64,000 nt of DNA from Helicobacter sp. 13S00482-2 (GTDB lineage: Bacteria; Campylobacterota; Campylobacteria; Campylobacterales; Helicobacteraceae), in assembly GCF_002272795.1 (NCBI RefSeq), contig NZ_MLAT01000002.1, positions 100,500-164,499 of the forward strand, given 5' to 3'. Below, in pieces: positions 30,175-40,833 of the stretch (position 1 is its first letter; each line of letters starts with the position of its first letter). A program made the translations under genes and the position numbers. Under the pieces are notes generated by a model. It was given only the letters and a program-made list of their open reading frames with translations, searched no databases and was not told the DNA's origin.

Positions 30175-31557
30175 CTACGTGAAATCTTTAATATTTTCGA
30201 TGAGTTTTAAGGGTGTAAGACCATAAGTGCTTTTTTCTTTTCTAGCACCAAAAGAATGTGCCAAACTAGCAACTATAGCTGCTTTTAATCTATCATAACC
30301 TTGTGCGATTAGTGCGCCAACCATTCCGCTAAGGACATCTCCAGTCCCACCCTTAGCCAAAGCAGGGATCCCAAAAGTATTGATATAAATTTTATCACCT
30401 TCCACAATCAAAGTATTAGTGCCTTTGAGTAAAATTACAACTTTTGGAAATCTTGAAGCAAATTCTGTGAGAATTTCCATTTTGTTTTTGGATAATTCTT
30501 CTACGGTAATATCAGCGATTTTGCAGATCTTTAATAAGGAAACAAATTCTTTTGGATGGGGAGTTAAAACTAAATTCTCATGATTTTTTAAAATATCGAC
30601 TATGCATTCTTGATAAAACATATCAGCATCAAAAACACAGGGAACTTTATGTAATATTTTATTAAGATCTGATGGTAATGTTCCCATTCCCATTCCTATA
30701 ACAAATGCCTTTGCGTTCTCTGGTATCTCTGTGACACTCATTAGCTCAATAGGTTTTTCAAACCCCTTCCCCATCACGCTCACAAGTCCCGCACCAAAAG
30801 CAAACCCTGCTAAGGCACTCAAAAGCCCCGCACCGCTTTTATCACCTACATACACGCACAAATGACCAAAATCTCCCTTATGAACATTCCTTTTTTCACG
30901 ATGAGGAAGATCCATATCACTTTTTTCTAATAATTGAATATGAGAATCAATCTCGTATAATTTTCTACTCACCCCCAAGTCAGCTACTAGAATTTCTCCA
31001 ATATATTCTTTTGCACTATCGCTAAAAAAACAACTCTTTAAAGCACCCATGCTAACAGTATAATCAGCCATAAAAGCGACATGATTTATATTTCCTTGTG
31101 CATCAATGCCACTTGGAATATCACAAGCAATCCTCGTTTGAGCATTCTTGTTCATTTCAGAAATTAACTTTTGTATCTCTATAGATATATCTCCTGCAAA
31201 ACCGCTTCCAAATAAACAATCCACCAAAATATCACAGGGCAATATTTTTTTGACTTTCTCAACTCCTGCTTCCATTGCCCTATCGTATTGAATCTGACAC
31301 ATAGCCGTCTTTGGTTCTTTGGCGATATATACTCTGACAAAATAATTGCCCACAAGTTTCCTAGCAAGAGCATAGCCATCTGCACCATTGTTCCCACCAC
31401 CACAAATAATCGTAACAACACTCATTTTGTGTGTTATTTTTGAAATAAATTCACAGAGCACATTGGCTGCATTCTCTATCAATATTTCTTCATTCAAAAT
31501 ATATTTGTCAATAATCCTTTTATCTAAAACTTCTAAGTTTTTATAAACATTCTTCAT
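30175..31557 (-). CDS. nnr: Bifunctional NAD(P)H-hydrate epimerase / ADP-dependent dehydratase
   Basis: This repair enzyme restores damaged NADHX and NADPHX. The 460-residue protein fuses the epimerase (YjeF N-terminal domain, with CGGGNNGADGYALAR near residue 52) to the dehydratase domain, whose C-terminal block PALAKGGTGDVLSGMVGAL binds the nucleotide. Both halves are complete. It lies between msrB and dnaB, with a 72-bp gap before dnaB that has no notable feature. Confidence 0.92.
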   Translation of the reverse strand: MKNVYKNLEVLDKRIIDKYILNEEILIENAANVLCEFISKITHKMSVVTIICGGGNNGADGYALARKLVGNYFVRVYIAKEPKTAMCQIQYDRAMEAGVEKVKKILPCDILVDCLFGSGFAGDISIEIQKLISEMNKNAQTRIACDIPSGIDAQGNINHVAFMADYTVSMGALKSCFFSDSAKEYIGEILVADLGVSRKLYEIDSHIQLLEKSDMDLPHREKRNVHKGDFGHLCVYVGDKSGAGLLSALAGFAFGAGLVSVMGKGFEKPIELMSVTEIPENAKAFVIGMGMGTLPSDLNKILHKVPCVFDADMFYQECIVDILKNHENLVLTPHPKEFVSLLKICKIADITVEELSKNKMEILTEFASRFPKVVILLKGTNTLIVEGDKIYINTFGIPALAKGGTGDVLSGMVGALIAQGYDRLKAAIVASLAHSFGARKEKSTYGLTPLKLIENIKDFT

Positions 31558-31566
31558 CGTTTGGAC

Positions 31567-31926
31567 TTATTGTTTTTTTGGAACAAAAGAAATAGAAAGA
31601 GAATTCACACAATGTCTAGTATTCTTATTTGTATAACCCTCTCCTATGAAAACGTGGCCTAAATGACCTCCACATTTTGAACACACAATTTCTGTTCTGT
31701 GTCCATCCGCATCAGCATGTCGTGTGACAGCATTGGGAATTTCATCATCAAAACTTGGCCAACCACATCCTGATTTAAATTTTGCTTCTGAAGTATAGAG
31801 CTCTGCATTGCACTGCTTACAAACATAAACTCCCTCTTTATAAAAATCATTGTATTCTCCAGTAAATGGAGCTTCAGTAGCTTTCTGAACTATAATAGAA
31901 TATTCTTGGGGAGTTAATTTATTCAT
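31567..31926 (-). CDS. msrB: Peptide-methionine (R)-S-oxide reductase
   Basis: MsrB reduces the R form of methionine sulphoxide in oxidised proteins. The 119-residue protein is a stand-alone MsrB; in H. pylori it is fused to MsrA. Zinc cysteines are in VCKQCNAELY and CSKCGGHLGH. The catalytic Cys is in NTRHCVNSLSISF near the C-terminus. The ATG at 31926 has AAGG 8 nt upstream and is preferred over the adjacent GTG. The msrA partner is not in the window. Confidence 0.94.
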   Translation of the reverse strand: MNKLTPQEYSIIVQKATEAPFTGEYNDFYKEGVYVCKQCNAELYTSEAKFKSGCGWPSFDDEIPNAVTRHADADGHRTEIVCSKCGGHLGHVFIGEGYTNKNTRHCVNSLSISFVPKKQ

Positions 31927-32021
31927 CACTATTGCCTTTTGGTTTTGGATAAATATACCATAAAAACAAAAACCAAATCAAATTGATAAAAATGAAAAAA
32001 AGAGAAGAAATCAAATAAACA

Positions 32022-32048
32022 CAAAAAAGATTCAGGAAGCCCTGAATC
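32022..32048 (-). terminator. Rho-independent terminator of the ribosomal superoperon
   Basis: On the minus strand GATTCAGG-GCTT-CCTGAATC (32048-32029) is a perfect 8-bp stem with a 4-nt loop, followed by six T (32028-32023). The stem includes the rplQ stop codon. This is the clearest intrinsic terminator in the window and marks the end of the rpsJ-to-rplQ transcript. Confidence 0.85.
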
Positions 32049-32397
32049 AAACAAATTCTATAATTGCCATTGTTGAAGCATCACCTCTTCTAATACGAGT
32101 TCGTTGAATTCTAGTATAGCCACCTTTTCTATCTACATATTTAGGTGCAATTTCAGTGATGAGCTTTTTAGTTGCTACTTTATGCTGCAAATACGCAAAC
32201 ACAAAGCGATGAGAGTTAAAATCACCAACTCTGGCAACACTAACCAATTTTTCTACATAAGATTGAAGTTCCTTTGCTTTAAAAATTCCTGTCTCTATTT
32301 TGTTATTTTCAATAAGTGCTATAGCCAAATTCTTTAACAAAGCTTTTCTATGAGAAGAAGTTCTACCAAGTTTTCTATACCCGTGATTATGTCTCAT
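32047..32397 (-). CDS. rplQ: 50S ribosomal protein L17
   Basis: L17 lies near the polypeptide exit of the large subunit. The 116-residue product starts [19 protein letters not shown], the family signature, and is of normal length. It is the last gene of the superoperon, 9 bp after rpoA, and its stop codon lies inside the terminator stem. Confidence 0.96.
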   Translation of the reverse strand: MRHNHGYRKLGRTSSHRKALLKNLAIALIENNKIETGIFKAKELQSYVEKLVSVARVGDFNSHRFVFAYLQHKVATKKLITEIAPKYVDRKGGYTRIQRTRIRRGDASTMAIIEFV

Positions 32398-32406
32398 TAT
32401 TTCTCC

Positions 32407-33411
32407 TTAGCCTTTGATTTTTATAATTTTCTTACTTAAAGATGATCTCACTTCCTCAGAAAGTTCACTTCCAACAGGATAACCTAAATCTTGAAGTTTT
32501 TCAGCGATCTCATCATAAGATTTTTTACCCATATTTTTAACATTTTTAAGTTCATTCTCGGTCATTAAAACTAACTCTCCAATATATCTAATACCAGTCC
32601 TATCTAAGCAGTTAAAACATCTAGCACTTAAATTAAGTGTATCAATTTTCACCATTAAATCCTTGAGCTCAAGTACTTCTTCTAAAGAGTTCTTTGATGT
32701 TAGGGGAACTGAAGTCATATCAGCACCAAATATGCTCATTTGAGAATGCATAATAGTAATAGCTTCTTTAAAGGCGACATAAGGCTCAACCTGACCATCT
32801 GTTTCAATATCAAAAACAATTTTTTCATAAGTTGGATTATCCTCAACCAATACATTTTCAATCTCATAAACCGCTCTTTTGACAGGAGTAAAATATGCAT
32901 CTAGCGGAATATAATTCTCGGGAATAATTCCTCTAATATCCTCACTTGGAACATATCCAATACCTTTTTGAACAATAATAGAAAAATTAAGAACTGCATC
33001 TTCATTGATTGTGGCCAAATAAGAGTCTTTATTTGTGATATCTAAAATACCATTTTCAAGATCTGCTCCAGTCAAACTCATAGGTCCTTTAAAAGAGTAA
33101 TCAACAACAATTTGATCATCACTTCCTGAAACCTTACTAAGGAATCGAATATTTTTTAAATTCACAATAAAAGGCGAAACATCTTCAGAAATGCCCCTCA
33201 CAGAATCAAATTCGTGAGCCACACCCTCAATTTTTAATGCTATGGGAGCACAGCCTACAGAGCTTGATAGCAACAATCTCCTAATAGGATGTGCCAATGT
33301 AATTGCATAACCAGACTCAAAAGGATATACTGATATTTTTACTCTGTTTTTACCGATCTCTTCTATATTAATATCTGTAGGAATATAGGGAGCTGTTTTA
33401 ATAGTTTTCAT
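32407..33411 (-). CDS. rpoA: RNA polymerase alpha subunit
   Basis: Alpha nucleates core polymerase assembly through its N-terminal domain, and contacts DNA and activators through its C-terminal domain. At 334 residues it has both. The N-terminal part shows YAITLAHPIRRLLLSSSVGCAP, and the C-terminal domain (about 245-334) has SARCFNCLDRTGIRYIGELV and a helix-hairpin-helix. It sits between rpsD and rplQ, the conserved alpha-operon order. Confidence 0.96.
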   Translation of the reverse strand: MKTIKTAPYIPTDINIEEIGKNRVKISVYPFESGYAITLAHPIRRLLLSSSVGCAPIALKIEGVAHEFDSVRGISEDVSPFIVNLKNIRFLSKVSGSDDQIVVDYSFKGPMSLTGADLENGILDITNKDSYLATINEDAVLNFSIIVQKGIGYVPSEDIRGIIPENYIPLDAYFTPVKRAVYEIENVLVEDNPTYEKIVFDIETDGQVEPYVAFKEAITIMHSQMSIFGADMTSVPLTSKNSLEEVLELKDLMVKIDTLNLSARCFNCLDRTGIRYIGELVLMTENELKNVKNMGKKSYDEIAEKLQDLGYPVGSELSEEVRSSLSKKIIKIKG

Positions 33412-33426
33412 TCTTTCACCGCCTAA

Positions 33427-34053
33427 TTATTTAGAATACAACTCGACAATGAGCCTTTCCTCTATAGGAATCACAACTTCTTCTCGTTCAGGATAACGTG
33501 TAAAAATACCAAATTTCTTATCTTTATCCACATCTACCCAAGGAGATATGCCTGTCTGGGACGTTAGCTCTATCGCTCGAACTACCTGAGCATTATTCTT
33601 TGTTCTCTCCATCACTTCAATCTTTTGACCTGATTTTACAAAATAAGAAGGAATATCAACCTTTTTTCCATCCACTAAAATATGTCCGTGCGTAACCAAT
33701 TGGCGTGCAAATCTTCTTGTAGTGGCAAACCCCATTCTATAAACAACATTATCAAGTCTTCTTTCTATCAAACGTATGAGATTTTCACCTGTATTTCCAT
33801 CAAGTCTATTAGCCTCTACAAAGATAGATCTAAACTGCTTTTCTGAGATACCATACATAGCCTTAGCTTTTTGCTTTTCTCGAAGCTGTAAGCCGTATTC
33901 AGAAATTTTACCTCTTCTTTGTCCGTGTTGACCTGGTCCATATGGTCTTTTATCTAAAGCACTCTTACCTGCCAATCTTCTCTCGCCCTTTAGAGCTAAA
34001 GAAACACCGAATCTTCTTTCTAATTTTTCAACTGGTCCTCTATATCTAGCCAT
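33427..34053 (-). CDS. rpsD: 30S ribosomal protein S4
   Basis: S4 binds 16S rRNA early in assembly and helps control decoding fidelity. The 208-residue product begins [16 protein letters not shown] and contains the S4 RNA-binding fold around [32 protein letters not shown]. In H. pylori-like genomes it sits within the alpha cluster as here, 12 bp after rpsK. Length is normal. No zinc-finger cysteines are present at the N-terminus. Confidence 0.96.
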   Translation of the reverse strand: MARYRGPVEKLERRFGVSLALKGERRLAGKSALDKRPYGPGQHGQRRGKISEYGLQLREKQKAKAMYGISEKQFRSIFVEANRLDGNTGENLIRLIERRLDNVVYRMGFATTRRFARQLVTHGHILVDGKKVDIPSYFVKSGQKIEVMERTKNNAQVVRAIELTSQTGISPWVDVDKDKKFGIFTRYPEREEVVIPIEERLIVELYSK

Positions 34054-34064
34054 TATTATCTCCC

Positions 34065-34460
34065 TTACACTCTTCTTCTTTTAGGAGGTCTGCAACCATT
34101 GTGGGGCAATGGGGTTACATCCTTTATCCAAAGCACTTTAATGCCTTCTATCGCTCCAACACTTTTTACAGCCGTCTCTCTACCGCTACCAGGCCCTTGA
34201 ACCTTAATACCGACTTCTTTAATGCCGTGCTCTTTTGCTTTTGCTATTGCACTCTCAACTGCTTGTTGTGCGGCATAAGGAGTAGATTTTTTCGATCCTT
34301 TAAATCCCAATCCCCCAGCTGTGGCCCAACATATAACATTACCCATTTCATCAGTAACGGTAACATTAGTATTATTAAATGAAGCAGCTATACAAACAAC
34401 GCCTCTAGCTATATTTTTTTTGACAATTCTCTTTTTAGTTGACGTACTTCTTTTAGCCAT
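34065..34460 (-). CDS. rpsK: 30S ribosomal protein S11
   Basis: S11 forms part of the small-subunit platform next to the mRNA exit. The 131-residue product has [20 protein letters not shown] and ends with the conserved basic [13 protein letters not shown]. It is 13 bp after rpsM in the alpha cluster. Confidence 0.96.
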   Translation of the reverse strand: MAKRSTSTKKRIVKKNIARGVVCIAASFNNTNVTVTDEMGNVICWATAGGLGFKGSKKSTPYAAQQAVESAIAKAKEHGIKEVGIKVQGPGSGRETAVKSVGAIEGIKVLWIKDVTPLPHNGCRPPKRRRV

Positions 34461-34472
34461 AATTCAGTCTCC

Positions 34473-34835
34473 TTATTTGCTACCTACTGTTTTTTTCTTA
34501 CCTTTTCTTGTACGAGCATTATTTTTAGTTGTCTGACCTCGTACTGGTAAGCCTTTTCGATGTCGAAGACCACGATAATTACCTAAATCCATCAGTGCCT
34601 TAATATCCATTTGAACTTTTTTTCTTAAATCACCCTCGACTATGTAACTCTCTTGAATCTTCTTAGCAATTGCAGAGACTTCATCTTCGCTGAGATCATT
34701 AACTCGCTTATCAAAAGAAATATTTACAGCATTCAAAATGTCTCTTGAACTCTTGAGTCCAACTCCATAAATATATGTCAGAGCATATTCAACTCTTTTC
34801 TTTTTTGGCAAATCTACACCAGCAATCCTAGCCAT
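34473..34835 (-). CDS. rpsM: 30S ribosomal protein S13
   Basis: S13 sits in the head of the small subunit and contacts the P-site tRNA and large-subunit bridges. The 120-residue product starts [22 protein letters not shown] and has [21 protein letters not shown] at the C-terminus, both diagnostic. It follows rpmJ by 3 bp. Confidence 0.96.
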   Translation of the reverse strand: MARIAGVDLPKKKRVEYALTYIYGVGLKSSRDILNAVNISFDKRVNDLSEDEVSAIAKKIQESYIVEGDLRKKVQMDIKALMDLGNYRGLRHRKGLPVRGQTTKNNARTRKGKKKTVGSK

Positions 34836-34838
34836 ATT

Positions 34839-34952
34839 TTATCCTTGTCTTTGTTTATGTTTTGGAGTTGAGCATATCACTCGAACTACACCTTTTCTCT
34901 TGATAACTTTACATTTATCACACATTTTCTTGACCGAAGGTCGAACTTTCAT
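34839..34952 (-). CDS. rpmJ: 50S ribosomal protein L36
   Basis: This 37-residue zinc-binding protein starts [20 protein letters not shown] and ends KHKQRQG. The CxxC pair at residues 11 and 14, the later Cys and the terminal His form the usual zinc site, so this is the zinc (C+) form. An AAGGAG ribosome binding site precedes ATG 34952. It lies between infA and rpsM, as normal. Confidence 0.95.
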   Translation of the reverse strand: MKVRPSVKKMCDKCKVIKRKGVVRVICSTPKHKQRQG

Positions 34953-35074
34953 TGTATCTCCTTAAATTAATCACAAAAGCACTTTATTTCAAAGCCTATT
35001 CTAATTATCGAAAGACTAAAAGCTGTCATTCTAACTAAAATAAGTTTAAAAGCTTCTTAGCTAGAGCAAAATAA
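34953..35074. other. infA-rpmJ intergenic gap, possible internal promoter
   Basis: The 122-bp gap is the longest inside the ribosomal superoperon. On the minus strand it contains a TAGAAT with AT-rich upstream sequence, near 34998-35003, which may be an internal promoter for rpmJ-rpsM-rpsK-rpsD-rpoA-rplQ. No open frame or RNA gene is seen. Confidence 0.35.
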
Positions 35075-35293
35075 CTATTTGTATCTGAACGTGATACGTC
35101 CTTTATCCAAACTATAAGGAGTGAGTTCAAGTTTGACTTTATCTCCAGGCAATATTTTAATATAATGCATTCTCATCTTTCCAGCAATATGACACAATAC
35201 AACGTGTTTATTGTCAAGTTCAACCTTAAAGGTTGCATTAGGTAATGCTTCAATTACCTTGCCATCAATCTCTATAACATCATCTTTTGCCAT
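35075..35293 (-). CDS. infA: Translation initiation factor IF-1
   Basis: IF-1 occupies the A site of the 30S subunit during initiation. The 72-residue OB-fold protein has [37 protein letters not shown] and ends GRITFRYK, all typical. It follows map by 2 bp, an order common in this phylum. Confidence 0.96.
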   Translation of the reverse strand: MAKDDVIEIDGKVIEALPNATFKVELDNKHVVLCHIAGKMRMHYIKILPGDKVKLELTPYSLDKGRITFRYK

Positions 35294-35295
35294 CT

Positions 35296-36054
35296 TTATA
35301 TCTCCGTAAGTATTTCAGCTTTTCCATCAACAATAGCGATAGTGTGTTCATAGTGCGAACCATTTAGACCATCAACAGAAACCACAGACCACTTATCATC
35401 TAAAATTTTAGGTTCTCCATCTTTCTGACAAATCATAGGTTCAAGACAAAACACCATACCTTCTTTTATTTTTGGTCCTGAAATAGTCATTGTGCTTTCT
35501 AAATAATTTGGAATCTGTGGCTCTTCGTGAGGTCTTCTACCAATCCCATGACCACAAAAACCTCGCAATGGAACAAAACCTTTTTTCAATATAGACTCTT
35601 CAATTATTTTGCTGAGTTCCTTGAATCTTAAACCAATCTTGATATTATCAATGGCCTGATACAAGCTATCTTTTGCACACGCGATTAATTCGAAATCTTT
35701 TGAAGAAATCTTTCCAACACCCACACTAATTGCAGCATCACCATACCAACCATCAAATTCCACACCTACATCAAAACCCACAATATCGCCATCCTTGAGT
35801 GAATAATCAGTTGGAATTCCGTGAATAATCACGTCATTAACGGAAATACAAACTGCATTCGGAAAGCCATATAGACCCTTAAATGCAGGTCTAGCACTAA
35901 AGGATCTAATGAAGTCTTCGGCCATTTTATCAAGTTCTAAAAGAGTCACGCCCTCCTGAGCGTTATTTTTCAAAAGCTCTAATGTTTGAGCGACAATTTG
36001 GTTAGGTTTTCGTAGAGAATCAATTTCTTTTTTATTTCTGATACCGATAGACAC
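35296..36054 (-). CDS. map: Methionine aminopeptidase type I
   Basis: MAP removes the initiator methionine from new proteins using a two-metal site. The 252-residue protein has the metal ligands in [19 protein letters not shown] (two Asp), [15 protein letters not shown] (His), VFCLEPMI (Glu) and [10 protein letters not shown] (near the final Glu). Its start overlaps the secY stop by one base. The secY-map-infA order is standard. Confidence 0.96.
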   Translation of the reverse strand: MSIGIRNKKEIDSLRKPNQIVAQTLELLKNNAQEGVTLLELDKMAEDFIRSFSARPAFKGLYGFPNAVCISVNDVIIHGIPTDYSLKDGDIVGFDVGVEFDGWYGDAAISVGVGKISSKDFELIACAKDSLYQAIDNIKIGLRFKELSKIIEESILKKGFVPLRGFCGHGIGRRPHEEPQIPNYLESTMTISGPKIKEGMVFCLEPMICQKDGEPKILDDKWSVVSVDGLNGSHYEHTIAIVDGKAEILTEI

Positions 36055-37313
36055 TAAAAACCTACTGCACTTAATGTTTTATACTTATTCATATATACCT
36101 GAGCTTCTATTTTTCTCATCGTATCAATCGCAACTTGGACAACAATAAGAACAGCGGTTCCCCCAAAATAAAAAGGAACACCCATCCCCTTGACAAGAAT
36201 CCAAGGTAGCGTAGATATGATAGCTAAGTACAAAGACCCCCAAAACGTCAAATTTCCAGCAACTGAATTTAGAAAAGAAGAAGTCCCTTCGCCTGGTCTC
36301 ATTCCAGGTATAAAGCCACCTTGACGTTTCAAGTTATCTGCTATATCCTTTGAATTGAAAACAATTGAAGAATAAAAATATGCAAAAAATATCACTAGCA
36401 AAAACATCAATATATTATAAGCATAACCATTAGGGCTCAAAAAATCAGCTATAGCCTGAATAGTTGGATTTGAAGATGCTTGTAAAATAGTGGAAGGGAA
36501 AACCAAAAGAGCTGAAGCAAATATTGGAGGAATGACTCCACTTAAATTCAATTTGATCGGGATGTAGTTCATAATCCGCTTATTTTGGTTTTGCATAACA
36601 ACTTTTCTTGCATAAGATACTGGGACTCTTCTTTCGGCAAGTTCCACATAAATAATGACAAATACGGTGGCCAAAATAATTGCAAATATAGCAATCAGAA
36701 CCAAAAAGTTGATCTCTCCAGTGTTGGCAAGATTGAAAGTTCCCCCAATAGCAGCGGGTATACCCGAAACAATACCAGCAAAAATAATCAAACTAATACC
36801 ATTGCCAACACCTCTTTGAGTGATTTGTTCGCCTATCCACATTAAAAGCATCGTTCCTGTCAACATAGAAAACACAGCAATAATTAAAAAGGTTTGCATA
36901 TCTATCATGATCGCACCATTTGGACCAGCACCTATGCTTCTAAGACCAAAAGAAACACTCACGGCTTGAATAACAGTAATAAAAATAGTAGCGTAACGAA
37001 CAATCTGCATATATTTTTGCATACCATCACGTTCTTTTTTCATCTTCGCCAAATTTGGAAATGTAGCTGCCAAAAGCTCCATAACTATAGAAGCGGTTAT
37101 ATAGGGCATTATTCCTAAAGAAATAATACTTAACCTAGACACAGCATTACCACTAAACATATTAAACAAACCAAGTGCATTGCCAGAATTGCTGTCAAAA
37201 AAAGCTTTTATTTGAGCCAAATCAACTCCAGGTATCGGAATGTACGCCAAGATTCTATATAAAAACAAGAATCCAAGAGTGATTAAAATTTTACCAACAA
37301 TTGCTTTGCTCAT
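36054..37313 (-). CDS. secY: Protein translocase subunit SecY
   Basis: SecY is the membrane channel for secreted and membrane proteins. The 419-residue protein has ten predicted membrane helices, with FLFLYRILAYIPIPGVD at the N-terminus and the cytoplasmic loop YVELAERRVPVSYARKVV. The plug region SGNAVSRLSIISLGIMPYI is recognisable. It overlaps rplO by one base. Confidence 0.96.
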   Translation of the reverse strand: MSKAIVGKILITLGFLFLYRILAYIPIPGVDLAQIKAFFDSNSGNALGLFNMFSGNAVSRLSIISLGIMPYITASIVMELLAATFPNLAKMKKERDGMQKYMQIVRYATIFITVIQAVSVSFGLRSIGAGPNGAIMIDMQTFLIIAVFSMLTGTMLLMWIGEQITQRGVGNGISLIIFAGIVSGIPAAIGGTFNLANTGEINFLVLIAIFAIILATVFVIIYVELAERRVPVSYARKVVMQNQNKRIMNYIPIKLNLSGVIPPIFASALLVFPSTILQASSNPTIQAIADFLSPNGYAYNILMFLLVIFFAYFYSSIVFNSKDIADNLKRQGGFIPGMRPGEGTSSFLNSVAGNLTFWGSLYLAIISTLPWILVKGMGVPFYFGGTAVLIVVQVAIDTMRKIEAQVYMNKYKTLSAVGF

Positions 37314-37714
37314 TATTTCTGCCCACTAGTCTTGATCTTCTCATCTTTAATTTTAGTGGCTAATTTGTTTGCATCAGTTCCAATAATTTTTATTTTTTCG
37401 ATATAGCTAGGAAATTTATGAATTTCTCTAATACTGTCAAAAGTAATTTCGGATAACTCGGCAATGCTTTTGAATTTATCTATATTAATAACATAAGGCT
37501 TTTGAATTTTTGTTCTAAATCCGACCTTTGGTAGTCTTCTCTGAAGAGGCTGCTGTCCGCCTTCAAAACCTCTTTTTGCCTTATAACCACTTCTAGCAGT
37601 TTGACCCTTTCCACCTCTAGTGGAAGTTTTTCCCATACCGCTTCCTTGTCCTCTTCCCACTCTTTTTATATCTTTTACGCTACCGTGAGCTGGTTTTATT
37701 TTTTCCAATGCCAT
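37313..37714 (-). CDS. rplO: 50S ribosomal protein L15
   Basis: L15 is a late-assembly protein of the large subunit. The 133-residue product shows [20 protein letters not shown] and [20 protein letters not shown]. It follows rpsE directly. rpmD (L30), which separates these two genes in many bacteria, is absent here, as is usual in Campylobacterota. Confidence 0.95.
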   Translation of the reverse strand: MALEKIKPAHGSVKDIKRVGRGQGSGMGKTSTRGGKGQTARSGYKAKRGFEGGQQPLQRRLPKVGFRTKIQKPYVINIDKFKSIAELSEITFDSIREIHKFPSYIEKIKIIGTDANKLATKIKDEKIKTSGQK

Positions 37715-37723
37715 AAAAACTCC

Positions 37724-38164
37724 TTATGCCTTAATTCTAGCAAGTGCGTCAATAGTCGCTCTAACAACATTGTAAGGGTTATTTGAACCTAAAGATTTAG
37801 TCAAAATATCTTTAATTCCAGCTAATTCAATAACCGGTCTAGCAGATCCTCCAGCAATAACACCAGTTCCCTCACTTGCAGGTTTTAATAATATCTTACT
37901 CGCATTGTATTTATGCTCAATATCATGTGCAATGGTCGTACCTTTAATGCTAACCTGAATGATATTTTTAAAAGCATCATCAACTGCCTTTTTAATAGCA
38001 TCAGGGACTTCTTTTGCCTTACCCAATCCAAAGCCTACAAGACCATTTTTGTTTCCAACAACAACAAGTGCATTGAACCTAAATCTCCTACCGCCTTTGA
38101 CAACCTTTGTAACTCTTCCAATATTTACAACAACTTCATTAAATTCTTCTCTATTTATTTCCAT
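37724..38164 (-). CDS. rpsE: 30S ribosomal protein S5
   Basis: S5 contributes to mRNA unwinding and decoding accuracy. The 146-residue product has the double-stranded-RNA-binding block [28 protein letters not shown] and the C-terminal [20 protein letters not shown]. It is 10 bp after rplR. Confidence 0.96.
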   Translation of the reverse strand: MEINREEFNEVVVNIGRVTKVVKGGRRFRFNALVVVGNKNGLVGFGLGKAKEVPDAIKKAVDDAFKNIIQVSIKGTTIAHDIEHKYNASKILLKPASEGTGVIAGGSARPVIELAGIKDILTKSLGSNNPYNVVRATIDALARIKA

Positions 38165-38174
38165 ATTCTTCCTT

Positions 38175-38531
38175 TTAAAGGGCTATGCCATTTTCTCTCA
38201 AAGATTCTGCAAAGGCTGCGATGACTCCGTGATACAAGTAGCCATTTCTGTCATAAACGACTTCTTTAATTCCCAATTGCTTCAAGCTATCTGCAAAAAC
38301 TTTTGCAATATTTTTTGCATCTTCTTTATTATTGCCTAATGACATCTTCTTGCCATCTACACAGGCAAGAGTTTTATGCACTTCATCGTCAATAGCTTGA
38401 GCATATAGATATTTATTGGATCTAAAAATGCTCACCCTTGGTCTCATCTGTGTTCCAAACAAAACACCTCTAACCCTAAGCTTTCTCTTGTTTCTTAATC
38501 TTTTTTTTCTTTCTAACGTTCTGCTTGTCAT
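38175..38531 (-). CDS. rplR: 50S ribosomal protein L18
   Basis: L18 binds 5S rRNA in the central protuberance. The 118-residue product has [20 protein letters not shown] and ends with [17 protein letters not shown], typical of the family. It lies between rplF and rpsE in the spc cluster. Confidence 0.95.
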   Translation of the reverse strand: MTSRTLERKKRLRNKRKLRVRGVLFGTQMRPRVSIFRSNKYLYAQAIDDEVHKTLACVDGKKMSLGNNKEDAKNIAKVFADSLKQLGIKEVVYDRNGYLYHGVIAAFAESLRENGIAL

Positions 38532-38544
38532 ATTTTACCCTTAA

Positions 38545-39081
38545 TTATTTCTTAGCAGTTTTACCAGCTTTGCGAATAATGACTTCATCGCTATACTTGA
38601 TACCCTTGCCTTTATATGGTTCAGGAGGTCTGAATTCTCTAATTTCAGCAGCAATCTGTCCAATCTGTTGTTTATCACTACCCTTAATGGTAATAGTATT
38701 TTTTTCAACATTCATTTCAACACCCTCTGGAATAGGATATTTAACAGGATGACTAAAACCCAATGCCAATTCTAATGTTTTACCTACAACAGCAGCCTTA
38801 TAACCAACCCCATTGATCTCTAAAATTTTCGTAAAGCCAGTTGTCATACCCAAAACTATATTATTTGCCAAAGAACGATAAGTTCCCCAATATGCACGAG
38901 ATTGAGGCTCGTTATCTACGGATTTAAAGATAAGCTCATTTTGATTGAATTCAATATGAACTCTTCCGTATGTTTCAAGCTCTTTAATATTTTTACCACT
39001 TTTAAACACAATTTTGCTTCCTTGCACACTAGTCTCAACCGTGTTTGGAATGCTAATAGGTCTTTTTCCAACTCTTGACAT
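38545..39081 (-). CDS. rplF: 50S ribosomal protein L6
   Basis: L6 lies near the factor-binding site of the large subunit. The 178-residue protein has two similar domains. It starts [16 protein letters not shown] and ends with the signature [19 protein letters not shown] followed by a basic tail. It is 9 bp after rpsH. Confidence 0.96.
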   Translation of the reverse strand: MSRVGKRPISIPNTVETSVQGSKIVFKSGKNIKELETYGRVHIEFNQNELIFKSVDNEPQSRAYWGTYRSLANNIVLGMTTGFTKILEINGVGYKAAVVGKTLELALGFSHPVKYPIPEGVEMNVEKNTITIKGSDKQQIGQIAAEIREFRPPEPYKGKGIKYSDEVIIRKAGKTAKK

Positions 39082-39090
39082 ATTTTTCTC

Positions 39091-39486
39091 CTACCATATG
39101 CTGCAAAGTGCTTCGCCACCTACATTTTTTATGTAAGCTTCTTCATTAGCGATCACACCCTTGCTTGTGCTAACTACAATTGTACCGTAACCATTTTTAA
39201 ACTTTTTTAATTCATTTCTGCCTTTATAAACCCTTCTTCCAGGTTTACTGATTCGTTTAATCTCATTAATAAGAGGGAATCCTCTATCATCATAAGCCAA
39301 CTGAACAGAAATAGACTGTTTGCCATCTTTATTATTAACATTGTAATCTTTTACAAAACCTTTTGCCTTAAATACCTCAAGAACGGATACAACAATCTTC
39401 GCATAATAAAGTGTTGTCACCTCTAATCGTCTCATTGAAGCATTTCTAAGTCGAGTCAATGAATCTGCTATTATATCATTTACCAT
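39091..39486 (-). CDS. rpsH: 30S ribosomal protein S8
   Basis: S8 is a primary 16S rRNA binder; in E. coli it also represses the spc operon. The 131-residue product starts [20 protein letters not shown] and ends [10 protein letters not shown], both conserved. It lies 9 bp after rpsN. Confidence 0.96.
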   Translation of the reverse strand: MVNDIIADSLTRLRNASMRRLEVTTLYYAKIVVSVLEVFKAKGFVKDYNVNNKDGKQSISVQLAYDDRGFPLINEIKRISKPGRRVYKGRNELKKFKNGYGTIVVSTSKGVIANEEAYIKNVGGEALCSIW

Positions 39487-39495
39487 ATTCTTTCC

Positions 39496-39681
39496 TTACC
39501 AACTAGCTTTTCTAAGTCCGGGTATAAGACCCTCATTACCCATTTTCCTCAAACACACTCTACAAAGTCCAAAGTCTCTATAAACAGAATGTGGTCTACC
39601 ACAAACCTGGCATCTGCTGTATGCTCTAGCACTGAATTTAGCTTTTCTTTTTGTCTTAGCTATCATAGATTTTTTTGCCAT
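39496..39681 (-). CDS. rpsN: 30S ribosomal protein S14, zinc form
   Basis: The 61-residue product starts at ATG 39681 ([20 protein letters not shown]). Two CxxC pairs in [21 protein letters not shown] mark the short zinc-binding form. A frame extending to 39711 overlaps rplE and lacks its own ribosome binding site, so the shorter start is used; a GAAAAT stretch precedes it. Confidence 0.95.
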   Translation of the reverse strand: MAKKSMIAKTKRKAKFSARAYSRCQVCGRPHSVYRDFGLCRVCLRKMGNEGLIPGLRKASW

Positions 39682-39682
39682 T

Positions 39683-40228
39683 TTATTTTCCTTTTGCAAA
39701 TGGCATACCAAGCAGTTCTAATAACTTGAATGCCTCCTTATCATTATTGGTAGAAGTAACTATAGTTATGTTCATACCATGTGTAACCATAATATCATCA
39801 TACACGACCTCAGGAAACATAAGCTGCTCATTGAGTCCAAAGCTATAATTTCCTCTGCCATCAAAACCACTTCTTGAAACTCCTCTAAAGTCTTTAACTC
39901 TAGGTAGTGAAATAACTATGAGCTTTTCCAAAAAGTTATACATCTGATTCCCGCGCAAAGTGACTTTAACGCCCATTGGCATGCCTTCTCTCATCTTAAA
40001 TCCAGCGACGGATTTTTTTGCCAATGTGATAATAGCTTTTTGACCTGCTATCAAAGAAATGGTATCTGCAATATTTTGCATTATTTTGGTATCTTTTGCA
40101 TGATCGCCAGCACCCACACTGATGACAATTTTTTCTAGTTTTGGCAACAACATAGGATTTTTGATACCAAGCTCTTGGGAAAGCTTTGCTTTTACTTCTT
40201 CTTTATAAATCTTTTTCAAACCGAACAT
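39683..40228 (-). CDS. rplE: 50S ribosomal protein L5
   Basis: L5 binds 5S rRNA and contacts the P-site tRNA. The 181-residue product has [20 protein letters not shown] and [21 protein letters not shown], both diagnostic. It is 2 bp after rplX and runs to 1 bp before the rpsN start. Confidence 0.96.
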   Translation of the reverse strand: MFGLKKIYKEEVKAKLSQELGIKNPMLLPKLEKIVISVGAGDHAKDTKIMQNIADTISLIAGQKAIITLAKKSVAGFKMREGMPMGVKVTLRGNQMYNFLEKLIVISLPRVKDFRGVSRSGFDGRGNYSFGLNEQLMFPEVVYDDIMVTHGMNITIVTSTNNDKEAFKLLELLGMPFAKGK

Positions 40229-40230
40229 AG

Positions 40231-40464
40231 TTATTTCTCCTCTGCTTTTTTGACATTAGAGATACTCATTGGCATCTCCTTGCTAATAAAGCCACCTTTA
40301 GGTTCATTTTCTGTAGGCTTGAGAGTCTTCTTCGCAATTTTACAGCCTTCTACAATGACTTGTGAAGTTTTTGGCAACACGGCAATAACTTTTCCAGTCT
40401 TGCCTTTATCATCACCTGCTATAACCTTTATCATATCACCTTTTTTTATCTTAAACTTTGTCAC
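40231..40464 (-). CDS. rplX: 50S ribosomal protein L24
   Basis: L24 is one of the first proteins to bind 23S rRNA. The 77-residue product has the KOW motif in [20 protein letters not shown]. It is rather short for the family (about 75-105). Its start overlaps the rplN stop by one base. Confidence 0.95.
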   Translation of the reverse strand: MTKFKIKKGDMIKVIAGDDKGKTGKVIAVLPKTSQVIVEGCKIAKKTLKPTENEPKGGFISKEMPMSISNVKKAEEK

Positions 40465-40832
40465 TACAATACCTCCGGAGCTAACGATACTATCTTCATA
40501 AAATTTGCATATCGCACTTCTCTACTAACAGGACCAAAAATTCTCGTTCCCATTGGTTCTTTTTTTGCATCCAAAATAACAGCCGCGTTATCATCAAAAC
40601 GAATCAACGATCCATTTTCTCTATGAATTTCTTTTTTCGTTCTAACAACAACTGCTTTAATGACCTGACCTTTTTTGACTTTCCCATTTGGAATCGCTTT
40701 TTTAACAGAAGCCACAATCACATCACCAACACTAGCATATCGCCTATGGCTACCACCTAAGACTTTTATACACATAATCTCTTTTGCACCACTATTATCA
40801 GCAACACTTAACCTTGTAAAACTTTGTATCAT
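40464..40832 (-). CDS. rplN: 50S ribosomal protein L14
   Basis: L14 forms an inter-subunit bridge. The 122-residue product starts [20 protein letters not shown] and ends [16 protein letters not shown], the usual ends of this very conserved protein. It lies 1 bp after rpsQ. Confidence 0.96.
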   Translation of the reverse strand: MIQSFTRLSVADNSGAKEIMCIKVLGGSHRRYASVGDVIVASVKKAIPNGKVKKGQVIKAVVVRTKKEIHRENGSLIRFDDNAAVILDAKKEPMGTRIFGPVSREVRYANFMKIVSLAPEVL

Positions 40833-40833
40833 A

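Noticed and set aside
37714..37724. Missing rpmD (L30) between rpsE and rplO as a novel deletion
   Set aside because: Absence of L30 is normal in Campylobacterota.
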